Assembly (NCBI RefSeq): GCF_013839525.1
Contig: NZ_JACDIS010000002.1
Coordinates: 186,001 to 250,000 of the forward strand
Reading direction: 5' to 3'
Length of the DNA: 64,000 bases
Source of the DNA: Chthonobacter rhizosphaerae
Lineage (GTDB): Bacteria; Pseudomonadota; Alphaproteobacteria; Rhizobiales; Pleomorphomonadaceae
In this document: piece by piece, positions 17,572 to 26,883 of the stretch
How the letters are laid out: each line of letters starts with the position of its first letter
Position numbering within the stretch: position 1 is the stretch's first letter
Notes under the pieces: model-generated
Databases searched by the model: none
What the model was told of the DNA's origin: nothing
What the model saw: the letters and a program-made list of their open reading frames with translations, nothing else
Made by a program: the position numbers and the translations under genes

Positions 17572-18753
17572 GTGACTGGACTGTCGGACCCCGTCGTCTC
17601 CTCCGGCGTTCGCATGGAGCCACCGACCGCTTCGCCCGGCGGGCGCGCCCGCTGGACCATCAATGGCGATTTCCTCGCTCTCGCACCCTACGGGGTCGCC
17701 CGCTACGCGCTGGAGCTGACCTCGGCCCTGGATGCACTCGTGACCGCGGGCCATCCGCTCGCGCGTCGTGTCGATCTCGACCTCGTCGCGCCTCGCCCGG
17801 CGCCGGACTGGCTGGATCTGAAGGGCATTCCGGTGCGCGTCGTCCCGGAGTTCGGCAGGCCGCGGCTGCCGCAGGTCTGGGTGCAGGTCCAGCTGCCCCG
17901 CCATGTGCCGGGCGGGCTCGTCAGCTTCTGCAACCTGGCGCCGGTCGCGGTCCGCCGGCAGATCGTCTGCATCCACGACCTGCAGACCCGCACCATGCCG
18001 GACAGCTACGGCGCCGGATTCCGCTTGGCGCACCGTTTGATCCTGCCACTGCTCGGCCGGCGCGTCCGCCGGGTCACCACGGTGTCTAGGGAGTCCCTCG
18101 AGCATCTCGTCGGCTATGGCGTCGCGCCACGGGAGAAGATCTCCGTCACGCACAACGGCAGCGATCACGTCCGACGCTGGGACGGCGCGCGCTCGTCACT
18201 GCCGCTGCCGGAGGACGGGCCTTACGTGTTCGCGCTCGGCCGTCGCCAGCCGCACAAGAACCTGGACCTGATCCTGGATCTCGCGCCGCTCCTGGACGCG
18301 GTCGGGATCGCGGTCCTGATCGCCGGGGAGGTGGACGCGGCCTTCATCGCCCGGCACGGCCGGCCGGTGCCGCCGAACGTCCATCTCGTCGGGCGCATCG
18401 GCGACGACGACGTCCGGAGGGCGCTTGAGCACGCGCTCGCCTTCCTGCTTCCGTCACGGAGCGAAGGCTTCGGCATTCCGGCCGTGGAAGCGATGGCGTG
18501 CGGCTGCCCGGTCGTCGCGTCCACGTCGCCGTGCCTTCCGGAGATCTGCGGCGAGGCGGCGGTCTACGCCGACCCGGACGATCCGGCCGCCTGGCGGGAT
18601 GCGGTGGTGTGGCTGCGTGCGTCGGAGCGCGAGCGCCATCGCCTCGTCCAGGCCGGCCACCAGGCGGCCGCGTCCTATTCCTGGAGCCGCATCGCCGAGC
18701 AGTACCTCGCCCTCATGACGGCGGTCGACGACGAGGAGACGGTCGGATGCTAG
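17572..18753 (+). CDS. GT4 family glycosyltransferase (paralogue B)
   Basis: The product is a 393-residue GT-B enzyme related to the divergent neighbour. It shows INGDFLALAPYGVARYA, LPRHVPGG, QIVCIHD, GRRQPHKNLDLIL and SRSEGFGIPAVEAMACGCPVV. The start is a GTG with GAGGACG upstream; an in-frame ATG at 17614 is an alternative that would remove 14 poorly conserved residues. Its 3' end overlaps the next gene by seven bases (ATGCTAG), linking it to the glycoside hydrolase. The 262-base divergent region upstream (17310-17571) should hold promoters for both paralogues, but no clear elements were seen. Confidence 0.87.
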   Translation: MTGLSDPVVSSGVRMEPPTASPGGRARWTINGDFLALAPYGVARYALELTSALDALVTAGHPLARRVDLDLVAPRPAPDWLDLKGIPVRVVPEFGRPRLPQVWVQVQLPRHVPGGLVSFCNLAPVAVRRQIVCIHDLQTRTMPDSYGAGFRLAHRLILPLLGRRVRRVTTVSRESLEHLVGYGVAPREKISVTHNGSDHVRRWDGARSSLPLPEDGPYVFALGRRQPHKNLDLILDLAPLLDAVGIAVLIAGEVDAAFIARHGRPVPPNVHLVGRIGDDDVRRALEHALAFLLPSRSEGFGIPAVEAMACGCPVVASTSPCLPEICGEAAVYADPDDPAAWRDAVVWLRASERERHRLVQAGHQAAASYSWSRIAEQYLALMTAVDDEETVGC

Positions 18754-20156
18754 GTCGGCTTGGGCTCGGCGGCGCGTCGCTCCTGATCGGCGTCCTCCAG
18801 GCGGCGGCGGGGACCCTGACCTGGGGCGCGAACGGCCATCCGTTCACGGCCTATCCGGGCATCGACTACGGCCGCCAGCTCGACTATCTGGCCGACCTCG
18901 GCATGACGTCCTACCGGGTCAACGTGAGCGAGACGGCCCAGATCCCGGCGTTGCGTCAGCTCGCGGAGGAGGGCCGGCGCCGCGGCATCGACATCCTGCC
19001 GGTGCTCACCCCGAAGGACGCCGACCTCGACGGGGACGGACCGGAGACGCTCTACGCCACGGCCCGCCAGTTCGTCGTGGATGTGGCGACCCCGCTGAAG
19101 GACGCCATCCGGGTCTGGGAGCTCGGGAACGAGCTGGAGATCTACGCCATCCTTCAGCCGTGCGAGACGCGCGACGACGGCTCCCGCTACCCGTGCGAAT
19201 GGGGCCCTGCGGGCGGGGTGGGCCGCGACGAGTACTACACGCCGCGCTGGCGCAAGGTGAGCGCCGTCCTGAAAGGCCTGTCCGATGGGCTTGCGTCCGT
19301 GGACCCCGACCTCAAGGCCGCCATGGGAACCGCCGGATGGGGGCACCTCGGCGCATTCGAGCGCATGAAGGAGGATGGCATCGATTGGGACATCACGGTC
19401 TGGCACATGTACGGCGCCGATCCCGAATGGGCGTTCCAGGCGCTGAAGGCCTATGGCCGGCCGATCTGGGTGACCGAGTTCAATCATCCGGCGGGCAGCC
19501 AGAACGGCGAGGCGGAGCAGGCCGAAGGGCTCACGCGATGGATGAAGCGCCTGGCGGATCTCGCTGATCTGTATGACGTGGAGGCCGCGCACGTCTACCA
19601 GCTCCTGGACGAACCGTACTGGGAGCCGAGCCATGAGGCGCACATGGGCCTCGTCCGTGTCGCCCGGGCCGGGTCCGGGTGGGCGCTGCGGGCGCCGAAG
19701 CCCGCCTACGAGGCGGTGCGGGAGGCGATCCGTGGGCCCCGGCCATCGGCCGTGGCGCGGCGATCGTGCGATCTGGCGCGTGCCGCCACAGCCGACCGGA
19801 CACCCCAAGCCACGGTGGAGAGCGCCTATTGCGTCGTGCTCGGCCGGACGCCGGATCCCGCAGGAGCGAAGGGATGGGTGGACCGCTTGCGGTCGGGGGA
19901 GATCGACATCCCGACCCTGGTGCTCGCCATGATGGCCTCAAGGGAATTCCACGACGTCCACTTCCCGGACGGCATGTCCGACGACGCCTATGTGCGATTC
20001 ATGTTCAGGCTGCTGCTCGGCCGCGACGTGGACGGGCATGGCCTCGCGAGCTACGTGGCCGAGCTGAAGAGCGACAGGATCAATCGCGACCATCTGGTGC
20101 AGGGCATCGTCCTCTCCGACGAGTTCCGGAAGCGCTTCCCGGCCCTGACCGACTGA
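18747..20156 (+). CDS. Secreted clan-A-type glycoside hydrolase with C-terminal DUF4214
   Basis: The 469-residue protein starts with a short positively charged end and a hydrophobic helix (LGLGGASLLIGVLQAAAGTL), indicating secretion. The catalytic part is a (beta/alpha)8 barrel of the cellulase/GH39 kind: IRVWELGNELE carries the probable acid/base (Glu129, Asn-Glu pair) and IWVTEFNHP the probable nucleophile (Glu244). Residues from about 370 on form two DUF4214-like repeats (AYCVVLGRTPDPAGAKGWV and FMFRLLLGRDVDGHGLASYV), a module common in secreted and S-layer-like proteins. It may trim or release the polysaccharide. The start overlaps the upstream GT4 gene. Confidence 0.8.
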   Translation: MLGRLGLGGASLLIGVLQAAAGTLTWGANGHPFTAYPGIDYGRQLDYLADLGMTSYRVNVSETAQIPALRQLAEEGRRRGIDILPVLTPKDADLDGDGPETLYATARQFVVDVATPLKDAIRVWELGNELEIYAILQPCETRDDGSRYPCEWGPAGGVGRDEYYTPRWRKVSAVLKGLSDGLASVDPDLKAAMGTAGWGHLGAFERMKEDGIDWDITVWHMYGADPEWAFQALKAYGRPIWVTEFNHPAGSQNGEAEQAEGLTRWMKRLADLADLYDVEAAHVYQLLDEPYWEPSHEAHMGLVRVARAGSGWALRAPKPAYEAVREAIRGPRPSAVARRSCDLARAATADRTPQATVESAYCVVLGRTPDPAGAKGWVDRLRSGEIDIPTLVLAMMASREFHDVHFPDGMSDDAYVRFMFRLLLGRDVDGHGLASYVAELKSDRINRDHLVQGIVLSDEFRKRFPALTD

Positions 20157-20195
20157 GCCTTTCTCGGGTGGCCGGGAGGCGGAGCGGCGCCTTCG

Positions 20196-21497
20196 TCAGG
20201 CCGCGGTCTCCGGGTGCGGGACGGCGGCGCCGGTCAGCGGCTCGCGTCCTTTACGGCGTGCGGCCATCGTGCGCTCGTGCAGGGCGGCCGTCAGGTCGGC
20301 GATCCGGTCCCAGGCATAGAGGTCCCGGGCGCGGCCGGCCCCTTCGGCGGCGAGCGCGCGGGCGAGGCCGCGGTCGGTGAGCAGCCGGACGAGGGCGGCG
20401 GCCAGGGCGGCTGGGTCGTTCTTCTCAACCAGGAGACCGCCGCCAGTCGCCTCCAGGATGTCCGGCATTCCGCCGGCACGGGTGGCGACCACGGGAGTGC
20501 CGGCGGACAGGGCCTCGACCAGGCTCATGCCGAAGGACTCGCTCAGCGACGGGTTCACCAGGACGGCGGCGCCGGCGAGCCGTTCGGCGACCTGATCGTA
20601 CGGGATCGGCCCGGCGAACGTGACCGTGTGGGCGAGTTGCGGCGGGATCGAGGCCTTCACGGCATCCATGTAGGACCTGCCGCCGGGGCGGGCGCCGTAG
20701 AAGCGCGCCAGGGCCCGGACGTCCGGGTCGTCGGCGAGGTCGACGAGAAGGTCGCGCGGCAGCGCCTGTTGCGGCCCGACGATCTCCAGCCGCGCCTCCG
20801 GCACGGCCGCGACCACGCGCGGCCAGGCGTCGGCCAGGGTGTGGAGGCCCTTCTCGGGCGACACCCGGCCGACGAAGACGACCTTGGGGGCAGGGCGCTC
20901 CAAGGTCGGTGCGGCGGGCGGACTCGTGGTGCCGTTCGGCACGACCTCAAAAGGGATCCCGGCGCCGGCGTGGCGGCCGGCGGCCGCCTCGATCACGTGG
21001 CGCGAACAGCCGATCACCAGGTCGGCGGCGTCGATCCCGCGCCGCATGGTCGCGCGATCGAGCTGGACCAGCCAGTCGCAATGCATGTGGAGGACGATCG
21101 CCGCGTTCGGCGCCGCGCGCCGCACCGCCGGCACGTGCTGGGGGAAGTTCTGGACGTGGATGAGGTCCGGTCCGATCCGCCGGATCCGGCGGAGGGATCG
21201 GAGCAGGAAGTCGGCGGCATAGAAGGGCTGCGCGAACAGGGGCCGGGCGCCAGGCGCCGCGAGCGCCCAGAGCCGGGACGCCTTCGTCCAGGCTCCGACG
21301 GGGAGGCCGGCGACGAACTCCAGCCCGAGGCCGTCCACGACCTGTCGCGATGGCGCGGAGGGCGGCTGGCGGGCGATGACCGTCACGTCGTGCCGGTGCG
21401 CCAATCGCCGAGCCACCTCGTAGGTCCAGATCCCGACCGAGTTCTGATCCGGCGGCCGTACGCCGTCGAAGTGCTGGGACAGGAAGACCGTTCTCAT
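20196..21497 (-). CDS. GT4 family glycosyltransferase
   Basis: This 433-residue GT-B enzyme has an N-terminal DQNSVGIWTYEVARRL segment, the PDLIHVQNFPQ strand, VVPNGT, and a C-terminal donor site with FVGRVSPEKGLHTL and SESFGMSLVEALSAGTPVVA. It is the last gene of a minus-strand run (GT2, export protein, flippase, this gene), and its start overlaps the flippase stop (ATGA). It likely acts on the cytoplasmic side before the repeat unit is flipped. The sugar specificity cannot be read from sequence. Confidence 0.88.
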   Translation of the reverse strand: MRTVFLSQHFDGVRPPDQNSVGIWTYEVARRLAHRHDVTVIARQPPSAPSRQVVDGLGLEFVAGLPVGAWTKASRLWALAAPGARPLFAQPFYAADFLLRSLRRIRRIGPDLIHVQNFPQHVPAVRRAAPNAAIVLHMHCDWLVQLDRATMRRGIDAADLVIGCSRHVIEAAAGRHAGAGIPFEVVPNGTTSPPAAPTLERPAPKVVFVGRVSPEKGLHTLADAWPRVVAAVPEARLEIVGPQQALPRDLLVDLADDPDVRALARFYGARPGGRSYMDAVKASIPPQLAHTVTFAGPIPYDQVAERLAGAAVLVNPSLSESFGMSLVEALSAGTPVVATRAGGMPDILEATGGGLLVEKNDPAALAAALVRLLTDRGLARALAAEGAGRARDLYAWDRIADLTAALHERTMAARRKGREPLTGAAVPHPETAA

Positions 21498-22972
21498 CGG
21501 GCGTGTTCCTCGCCGCCAGCGCGCACGCGGCGCGCGGTCCGGATCAGGAGGTCGCCGGCATCGAGAAGATCGGGGCGGATGAGGAGCACGATCATCACCC
21601 CGTAGACCGCGGCGCCGGCCGCGATCGCGCTCGCGAGCGACAGCCAGGGCGCATCGGAGACGGGCATCATCCGGAGCCATCCGGTGACCGCCGCGAACAT
21701 GACCGACACGGCGAGGGCGAGCCGGGGAAAGATGACGAGCGGCCGGGTGACGTCGATCCCGGCGATGCGCCGGACGAGGAAGAGGAAGACCGGCAGCAAC
21801 AGGAGGTTCGACAGAACGAGCGCGGCCAGCGCCGCTTCGAGGCCGAAGCGCACCGCCACCGCGAGAAGCCCGACCGTGACGACGGAGTAGACGACGTTGA
21901 GCTTGAGAATCAGCGCGGAATGGCCGAGCGCGAGGAGGCAGAACGAGCAGATCGCGTCCACGGTGCGTTGGAGGCCGAGCAGCATCAGGATCTGCACGGC
22001 CGGCACCGCCATGGTCCATTCGGATCCGAAGACGAGCGGCACCGCCAGGGGCGCGACAGCGGCGAATCCCACGTAGGCCGGGAAGCCCGCGATGCCGGCC
22101 ACCCGCACGACCGTGTTGAAGAAGACGTCGATCTTTCCCGGCTCGGACTGCACGCGCGCGACCGCCGGCATCGTGACGGCCATGAGCGGCCCGACGACCG
22201 CTTCCGTGATGAGATCGAGCGGGCGGCGGGCGAGGGCATAGGTGCCGACCGCGACGGGTCCGAGACCGCCGCCGATGACGACCTTTGGAATCTCGTCGTT
22301 GATCTGGTGCCAGAAGGCCTGGACGACCAGCGGCCCGGAGAACGGGACGAGCTGGCCGAGATGGAAGGCCGAGAAGCGCAGCCGGGGTCGCCAGGCGCTG
22401 GCGCCGAGGATCACGACCGTCTCGGCCGAGGCCTTCGCGATCTGCATGAGAACGACGCTCCAGACCCCGTAGCCGGCGATCGCCAGCCCGATGCCGACCA
22501 CGCCGCCCACGGCCGTCCCGCAGAGGGTGCGGACGGCGAAGACCCGAAAGTGGAGTTCCCGCTTCAGGACGGCGGCCGGCACCGCGGACAAGGCATTCAG
22601 GGTGACCGTCACGCCGGCCCAGCCGATGAACGGCGTCAGACCGGGTTCGTCGAACCCGAGGGCGATGCGCTCGGCGAAAATGAGGATCAGCGCGCTCATG
22701 GCCGCCCCGAGGCCGACGAGGCACCAGAAGGCGCTGTCGAGGTGAAGCGGATCAAGGCCCTTCCGCTGGATGAGCGCGTCGGGGAGGCCGCGCGAGACGG
22801 GGACGGCGAGCACCAGCGGCGCCACCATGGCGAGCGCCGCGAGCCCGAACGTTTCCGGACCGAGGTGGCGGGCGAGGATGATGAACACGACGAGGAGCGC
22901 CGCGTGCCGCCCCCAGGTCTCGACGGCCACCCAGGTCACGCCCGTCAAGAGGCGGGTCCGCATCGGGCTCAT
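21494..22972 (-). CDS. Wzx-type oligosaccharide flippase
   Basis: This is a 492-residue integral membrane protein with about 12 to 14 hydrophobic helices. The N-terminal pattern GVTWVAVETWGRHAALLVVFIILARHLGPETFGLAA is typical of the polysaccharide transporter branch of the MOP superfamily. It would move undecaprenyl-linked repeat units across the inner membrane. The chain contains the conserved GTYALARRPLDLI segment seen in related flippases. It lies between the export protein gene (72 bases upstream) and a GT4 gene with which it overlaps, fitting a Wzx/Wzy-type pathway with the proteins at 708-2573 and 14749-16173. Confidence 0.88.
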   Translation of the reverse strand: MSPMRTRLLTGVTWVAVETWGRHAALLVVFIILARHLGPETFGLAALAMVAPLVLAVPVSRGLPDALIQRKGLDPLHLDSAFWCLVGLGAAMSALILIFAERIALGFDEPGLTPFIGWAGVTVTLNALSAVPAAVLKRELHFRVFAVRTLCGTAVGGVVGIGLAIAGYGVWSVVLMQIAKASAETVVILGASAWRPRLRFSAFHLGQLVPFSGPLVVQAFWHQINDEIPKVVIGGGLGPVAVGTYALARRPLDLITEAVVGPLMAVTMPAVARVQSEPGKIDVFFNTVVRVAGIAGFPAYVGFAAVAPLAVPLVFGSEWTMAVPAVQILMLLGLQRTVDAICSFCLLALGHSALILKLNVVYSVVTVGLLAVAVRFGLEAALAALVLSNLLLLPVFLFLVRRIAGIDVTRPLVIFPRLALAVSVMFAAVTGWLRMMPVSDAPWLSLASAIAAGAAVYGVMIVLLIRPDLLDAGDLLIRTARRVRAGGEEHAR

Positions 22973-23045
22973 CGGCGACGCCTCCGTGCGGCGGCTGCAA
23001 CGCGGCGCTGACGGACCGCGCCCGCGTGCCGGTCCAGCGGGCGCA

Positions 23046-24440
23046 TCAGTTGGTCCCGGCCGGCGTCGGACCGGCCGCGACGGTCGGTTCCTCGCCTGGA
23101 TCGACGGGAAGCAGCGCCGCTGAACCCGCCTGTCCCCGTCCGAGCCGGTCCGACAGGTAGTCGACCTTGACCGTGTCGCCGGGCTCCAGCGGCGTTCCGT
23201 CCTCCGCCGGGAGCTCGGCCATGCCTTCGGCCGTCGGGCGCACGATCGAGAAGGCTGGGCGCGCCTCCGCGGTCGGGTCGCGCAGCGCGCGCAGGCGCGG
23301 CATGCTGGCGCCGGACTCCATGAGAAGCCGGGCCGCGGTACTCGTCTTGAGATCGGTCTCGTCCAGTTGGGTCTGCGTTTCGCGAAGGGCGACGGTCACC
23401 TCGTTCCGGAACCGGTTCTTCAGTTCCAGAATGGCGATTTCGGTCCGGCTCTGCTCCTGGCGGGCCCGCAGAAGGCCCGTCTCGGCGCTGAGGCGCTCGC
23501 TCTGCATCTCCGCGATGGCGCGCTCCAGCTCCATGCCGCGCGGCGCGGCGGCAAGGCCCTTGTTGACCAGGGTGGAGACGCCCTCGAGTTCCTTGCGGAT
23601 CAGCGCGATCCGCTTGTCGTAGAGCGACAATTGCTCGTCGAGGGAGACCAGTTCCTGCGCGAAGAAGTCCCGGAGGTTCTCCAGCGCTTGGGTCTGGTTC
23701 TTCAGCCCGTCGCGTCGCGCCTCGAAGATCAGCCGTTCCTGCTCCATCAGGGCCGCCTCGGACGGATCCGACGACGCGACCGCCTCCTCCGGAAAGCGGA
23801 TCGCGTCGGCCCCGGCGAGTTCGGCCTCCAGCCTCGCCTTTCGGAGGAGCAGGCTGGTTCGCGTCCAGTCGAGAAGGCCGATATCACCCCGCCCGCCGAT
23901 GATCTCGCGGGCGAACCGGAACGACGCCTCGTTCCCCGTCCGCAGGCCGCCGGCGATGCTGACCGCCTGGAGTACGGTCAGACCCGGGCGGTACGGGTAG
24001 GCCCCCGGGGTCGTCACGTCGCCGGACACGAACACCGGCCGATATTCGGCGATCTCCACGGACACGTCCGGCTGGCGGCCGAGGCCCATGCGGCTCATCA
24101 GCCGGTCGCCGATGGCGCGCGCCAGTTCGCCGGTCGTGAGCCCGCCGGCATCGACCTCGCCGACGAAAGGCAGGAACACGGCGCCGTCGGCACCGACGGT
24201 GAACTGGTCGTTGAGGGCGGTCCATTCGAAGATCTGGTCGCGCGATGCCCGCCACTCGTAGACCTTCAGCCGGAGTTGGTCCTGCGGCCCCAGGCGGTAG
24301 TCCCCGGCGCTGGCGGCGTCAGCGGCGGCATACGCCGCGACGGCGAAAGCGGCGGCGAGGAGCATGCGAGGGACCCCGGCCGTGCGCTTCTCCGGTGAGC
24401 CGGCGCGGCCGGCGCGACGGGTGTCGGGCTGTGACGGCAT
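23046..24440 (-). CDS. ExoF-like polysaccharide export (OPX) protein
   Basis: The 464-residue periplasmic or outer-membrane-associated protein has a signal peptide ending near AADAASAG. A Poly_export domain (YRLGPQDQLRLKVYEWRA) and an SLBB-like domain (VFVSGDVTTPGAYPY, VLQAVSIAGGL) follow, and then a long coiled coil from about 230 to 370. There is no lipobox cysteine, so it resembles Sinorhizobium ExoF more than lipidated Wza. OPX proteins form the export channel or connect it to the co-polymerase, here the ExoP-like protein. It follows the GT2 gene by 16 bases, in the same operon. Confidence 0.85.
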   Translation of the reverse strand: MPSQPDTRRAGRAGSPEKRTAGVPRMLLAAAFAVAAYAAADAASAGDYRLGPQDQLRLKVYEWRASRDQIFEWTALNDQFTVGADGAVFLPFVGEVDAGGLTTGELARAIGDRLMSRMGLGRQPDVSVEIAEYRPVFVSGDVTTPGAYPYRPGLTVLQAVSIAGGLRTGNEASFRFAREIIGGRGDIGLLDWTRTSLLLRKARLEAELAGADAIRFPEEAVASSDPSEAALMEQERLIFEARRDGLKNQTQALENLRDFFAQELVSLDEQLSLYDKRIALIRKELEGVSTLVNKGLAAAPRGMELERAIAEMQSERLSAETGLLRARQEQSRTEIAILELKNRFRNEVTVALRETQTQLDETDLKTSTAARLLMESGASMPRLRALRDPTAEARPAFSIVRPTAEGMAELPAEDGTPLEPGDTVKVDYLSDRLGRGQAGSAALLPVDPGEEPTVAAGPTPAGTN

Positions 24441-24456
24441 CGGGCGGCGATTCCTC

Positions 24457-25329
24457 TCAGATCTTCAGGATGTACTCGGGCTCGACCCGGCCCGTGACGA
24501 CGTGGAGCATGGCGAGCGCATTGCCCCGGAGCCGGCCGCGGCGATCCACGTAGGGCTCCGGCCGCAGGCTGCGGACCAGGTTGGCGGCGACGTTGCGGCT
24601 CATCAGCCGGAGCGCGAAACCGAGCGGCACCGTGCCCTTCCGGACGAGGTAGACGGGGTTGGCGATCTGCGAGTATCCGAACTGCTCGCCGCGAACCTTG
24701 CCGCTCTTCAGGCCGAGGTGGACGCCGGAGATGGTGTTGATCGACACGATCCGACCGGAGGGCCGAAGCTGGCTGGTGAAGTCGATGTCCTCCTGCCAAC
24801 CGTAGAGAACGAGGCGTTCGTCGAAGCGGACGCTCCCCACCGCCCGCGCCCGGACCGACATGTTGCACCCGTAGGCGCCCACATGCTCGACGACCTTCAG
24901 GGCAGGGGGCGGCTCCGATGCCGCATCGGCGAGGGCCGCCATCGCGTCCGCCCAGGAGAGGCCTTCGCCGGTGGCGCCATCCAGGAGGACGCGTCCCATC
25001 ACCACGGCCCAGTCGTCGTGCTCCGAGAATGCGGCTTCGAGGCCTTGGAGATAGTCGGCGGACGGGATGAAATCGTCGTCCAGGAACGCCAGCACATCGA
25101 AGCGTCCGGCGGCATGATCGAGCGCCGTGTTCCGCTGGGCCGACGAACCCTTCGGGCCGTTCAGGACGGTGACCGGATAGGACAGGTGCTCCGGAGCGGC
25201 GATGTCGGTTCCGGACGGCAAGGACACGATGACCTCGTCCGGGCGTCGGACCTGGCGTTCCAGGTGGGCCAGCAGCCGGATGAGCTGCTGGCTGCGGGCG
25301 AGGCTTGGGATGATGACGCCGATCTTCAT
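24457..25329 (-). CDS. GT2 family glycosyltransferase
   Basis: This 290-residue GT-A enzyme begins with KIGVIIPSLARSQQLIRLL and has the QRNTALDHA segment and the metal-binding FLDDDFIPS. The later GYGWQED-like region reads LVLYGWQEDIDFT, consistent with rhamnosyl- and galactofuranosyl-type enzymes. The ATG at 25329 starts exactly at the first beta strand; longer in-frame versions add Arg/Pro-rich residues and were rejected. It is the first gene of the minus-strand export operon, with an upstream region (25330-25616) shared with a divergent GT4 gene. Confidence 0.85.
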   Translation of the reverse strand: MKIGVIIPSLARSQQLIRLLAHLERQVRRPDEVIVSLPSGTDIAAPEHLSYPVTVLNGPKGSSAQRNTALDHAAGRFDVLAFLDDDFIPSADYLQGLEAAFSEHDDWAVVMGRVLLDGATGEGLSWADAMAALADAASEPPPALKVVEHVGAYGCNMSVRARAVGSVRFDERLVLYGWQEDIDFTSQLRPSGRIVSINTISGVHLGLKSGKVRGEQFGYSQIANPVYLVRKGTVPLGFALRLMSRNVAANLVRSLRPEPYVDRRGRLRGNALAMLHVVTGRVEPEYILKI

Positions 25330-25616
25330 GACGGTCCCGGACCCTGGTCGCACGGGCGGCCACCGCCAGAGGTTAGTCGGGGATCTTTCGGACTGAGGAC
25401 ACAGGAATGGGGAGGGTGAAGGCGCCGCGCGGTGTGCCCGCGTGCGCTTTGGTCGTAGGTCGGAATCCCGGCGGTGGGGGGGCATCGACCGTTCGGCGTA
25501 GTCCGGGACTCACCGGCGTTTCCTGCAGCCCAAGATGGCAGATTGCCGGAAACGGCCGGTGCGCGATGCTTGTCCGCTCATGATTGGACCAGCCTCATCC
25601 CAGGAAAGGCAGGGCT

Positions 25617-26870
25617 ATGCGTCGTTCAGGGTCAGCGGATGCGCTTCTCGCAAACAGCAGCGGTGCAGTCGCCTATGTTCGACTGGCGGAGAGCACACCG
25701 GATCTATCCGCGCCGGTTGCCGTCGACCGGTCCTTCCGCATAGCGGTCGTGCACGACTGGTGTCCGGATTTCCGGGGCGGCGAACGAGTGCTGTCCCGCA
25801 TCTGCAAGCAGTTTCCGAACGCCGACGTGTTCACGCTGTTCGATTTTCTCCCGGAGGAGATCAAGGAGCAGTATTTCCACGACGTGCACTTCACCACGTC
25901 GCCGCTGAACAGCATGCCGATGATCCAGCGGTACTACCGGCACCTGTTCTTCCTGTGTCCCTTCCTGATCGAGCAGTTCGACGTCACCGGCTACGACGCC
26001 GTCATCTCGTCGTCGGCGGCGTTCGCGCGCGGGGTCATCACCCGGCCGGACCAGCCGCACCTCTGCTACGTGCACAGCCCGGTCCGCTACGCGTGGGACG
26101 AACAGTTCTCCTACCTGGAGCAAGGGCATCTCGGGTTCGGACCCAAGGGCGCGATCTACCGCTATCTGTTGCACCGGCTGCGCGCCTGGGACACCCGGAC
26201 CGCCCATGGTCCGGACCTGATGTTGGCCAACTCGACCTATGTGCGCTCGCGCATCCGGCACATCTACGGCCGGGACTCGGAGGTGCTTCACCCGCCGGTC
26301 GCCCTCGACGAGATGCAGTTCAGCGCAGAGAAGGACGACTACTACATTTCGGCGTCCTTCCTGGCGCCCTACAAGCGCACGGACCTGGTGATCCGCGCCT
26401 TCAAGGAGATGCCGAACCGGCGCCTCCTGGTGGTGGGCGACGGGCAGCAGTCGAAGGACCTGCGCATGCTGGCGGGACCGAACATCGAGTTCCTCGGCTA
26501 TCTCGACCGCGCCGATTACGTCCGGACCGTCGCGGGCGCTCGCGCGATGGTGTTCGCCGGCTGCGAGGATTTCGGGATCGCCCTCGCCGAGGCGCAGGCC
26601 TGCGGCACTCCGGTGATCGCGTTCGGACGCGGCGGCGCGGCCGACATCGTCCGCGCGCCGGGAGGCCCGGATCTCCCCACAGGAGTCCTGTTCCCGCGCC
26701 AGACGGTGGAGGGGATCAAGGAGGCGGTGGAGGCTTTCGAGACCCGGATCGACAGGATCCGGCCGCAGGCCTGCCGCGACAACGCCCAGCGCTTTTCCGA
26801 GGACCGGTTCGACAGTTCGATCGCGGACGCGCTCGCCCGCGTGCAATCCGGCCAGATCGCCCGGGCGTGA
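25617..26870 (+). CDS. GT4 family glycosyltransferase, WbaZ-like
   Basis: The 417-residue protein has the pattern of WbaZ-like mannosyltransferases: IAVVHDWCPDFRGGERVL near the N-terminus, LCYVHSPVRYAWDEQF in the middle, FLAPYKRTDLVIRAF, and the donor site EDFGIALAEAQACGTPVIAF. The ATG at 25617 has AGGAAAGG eight bases upstream; an in-frame TTG at 25584 was rejected for lack of such a site. It closes the polysaccharide locus on the right and converges on the HxlR gene. A role in adding a mannose-like sugar is suggested by family only. Confidence 0.85.
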   Translation: MRRSGSADALLANSSGAVAYVRLAESTPDLSAPVAVDRSFRIAVVHDWCPDFRGGERVLSRICKQFPNADVFTLFDFLPEEIKEQYFHDVHFTTSPLNSMPMIQRYYRHLFFLCPFLIEQFDVTGYDAVISSSAAFARGVITRPDQPHLCYVHSPVRYAWDEQFSYLEQGHLGFGPKGAIYRYLLHRLRAWDTRTAHGPDLMLANSTYVRSRIRHIYGRDSEVLHPPVALDEMQFSAEKDDYYISASFLAPYKRTDLVIRAFKEMPNRRLLVVGDGQQSKDLRMLAGPNIEFLGYLDRADYVRTVAGARAMVFAGCEDFGIALAEAQACGTPVIAFGRGGAADIVRAPGGPDLPTGVLFPRQTVEGIKEAVEAFETRIDRIRPQACRDNAQRFSEDRFDSSIADALARVQSGQIARA

Positions 26871-26883
26871 GCCCGGGCGGCCG

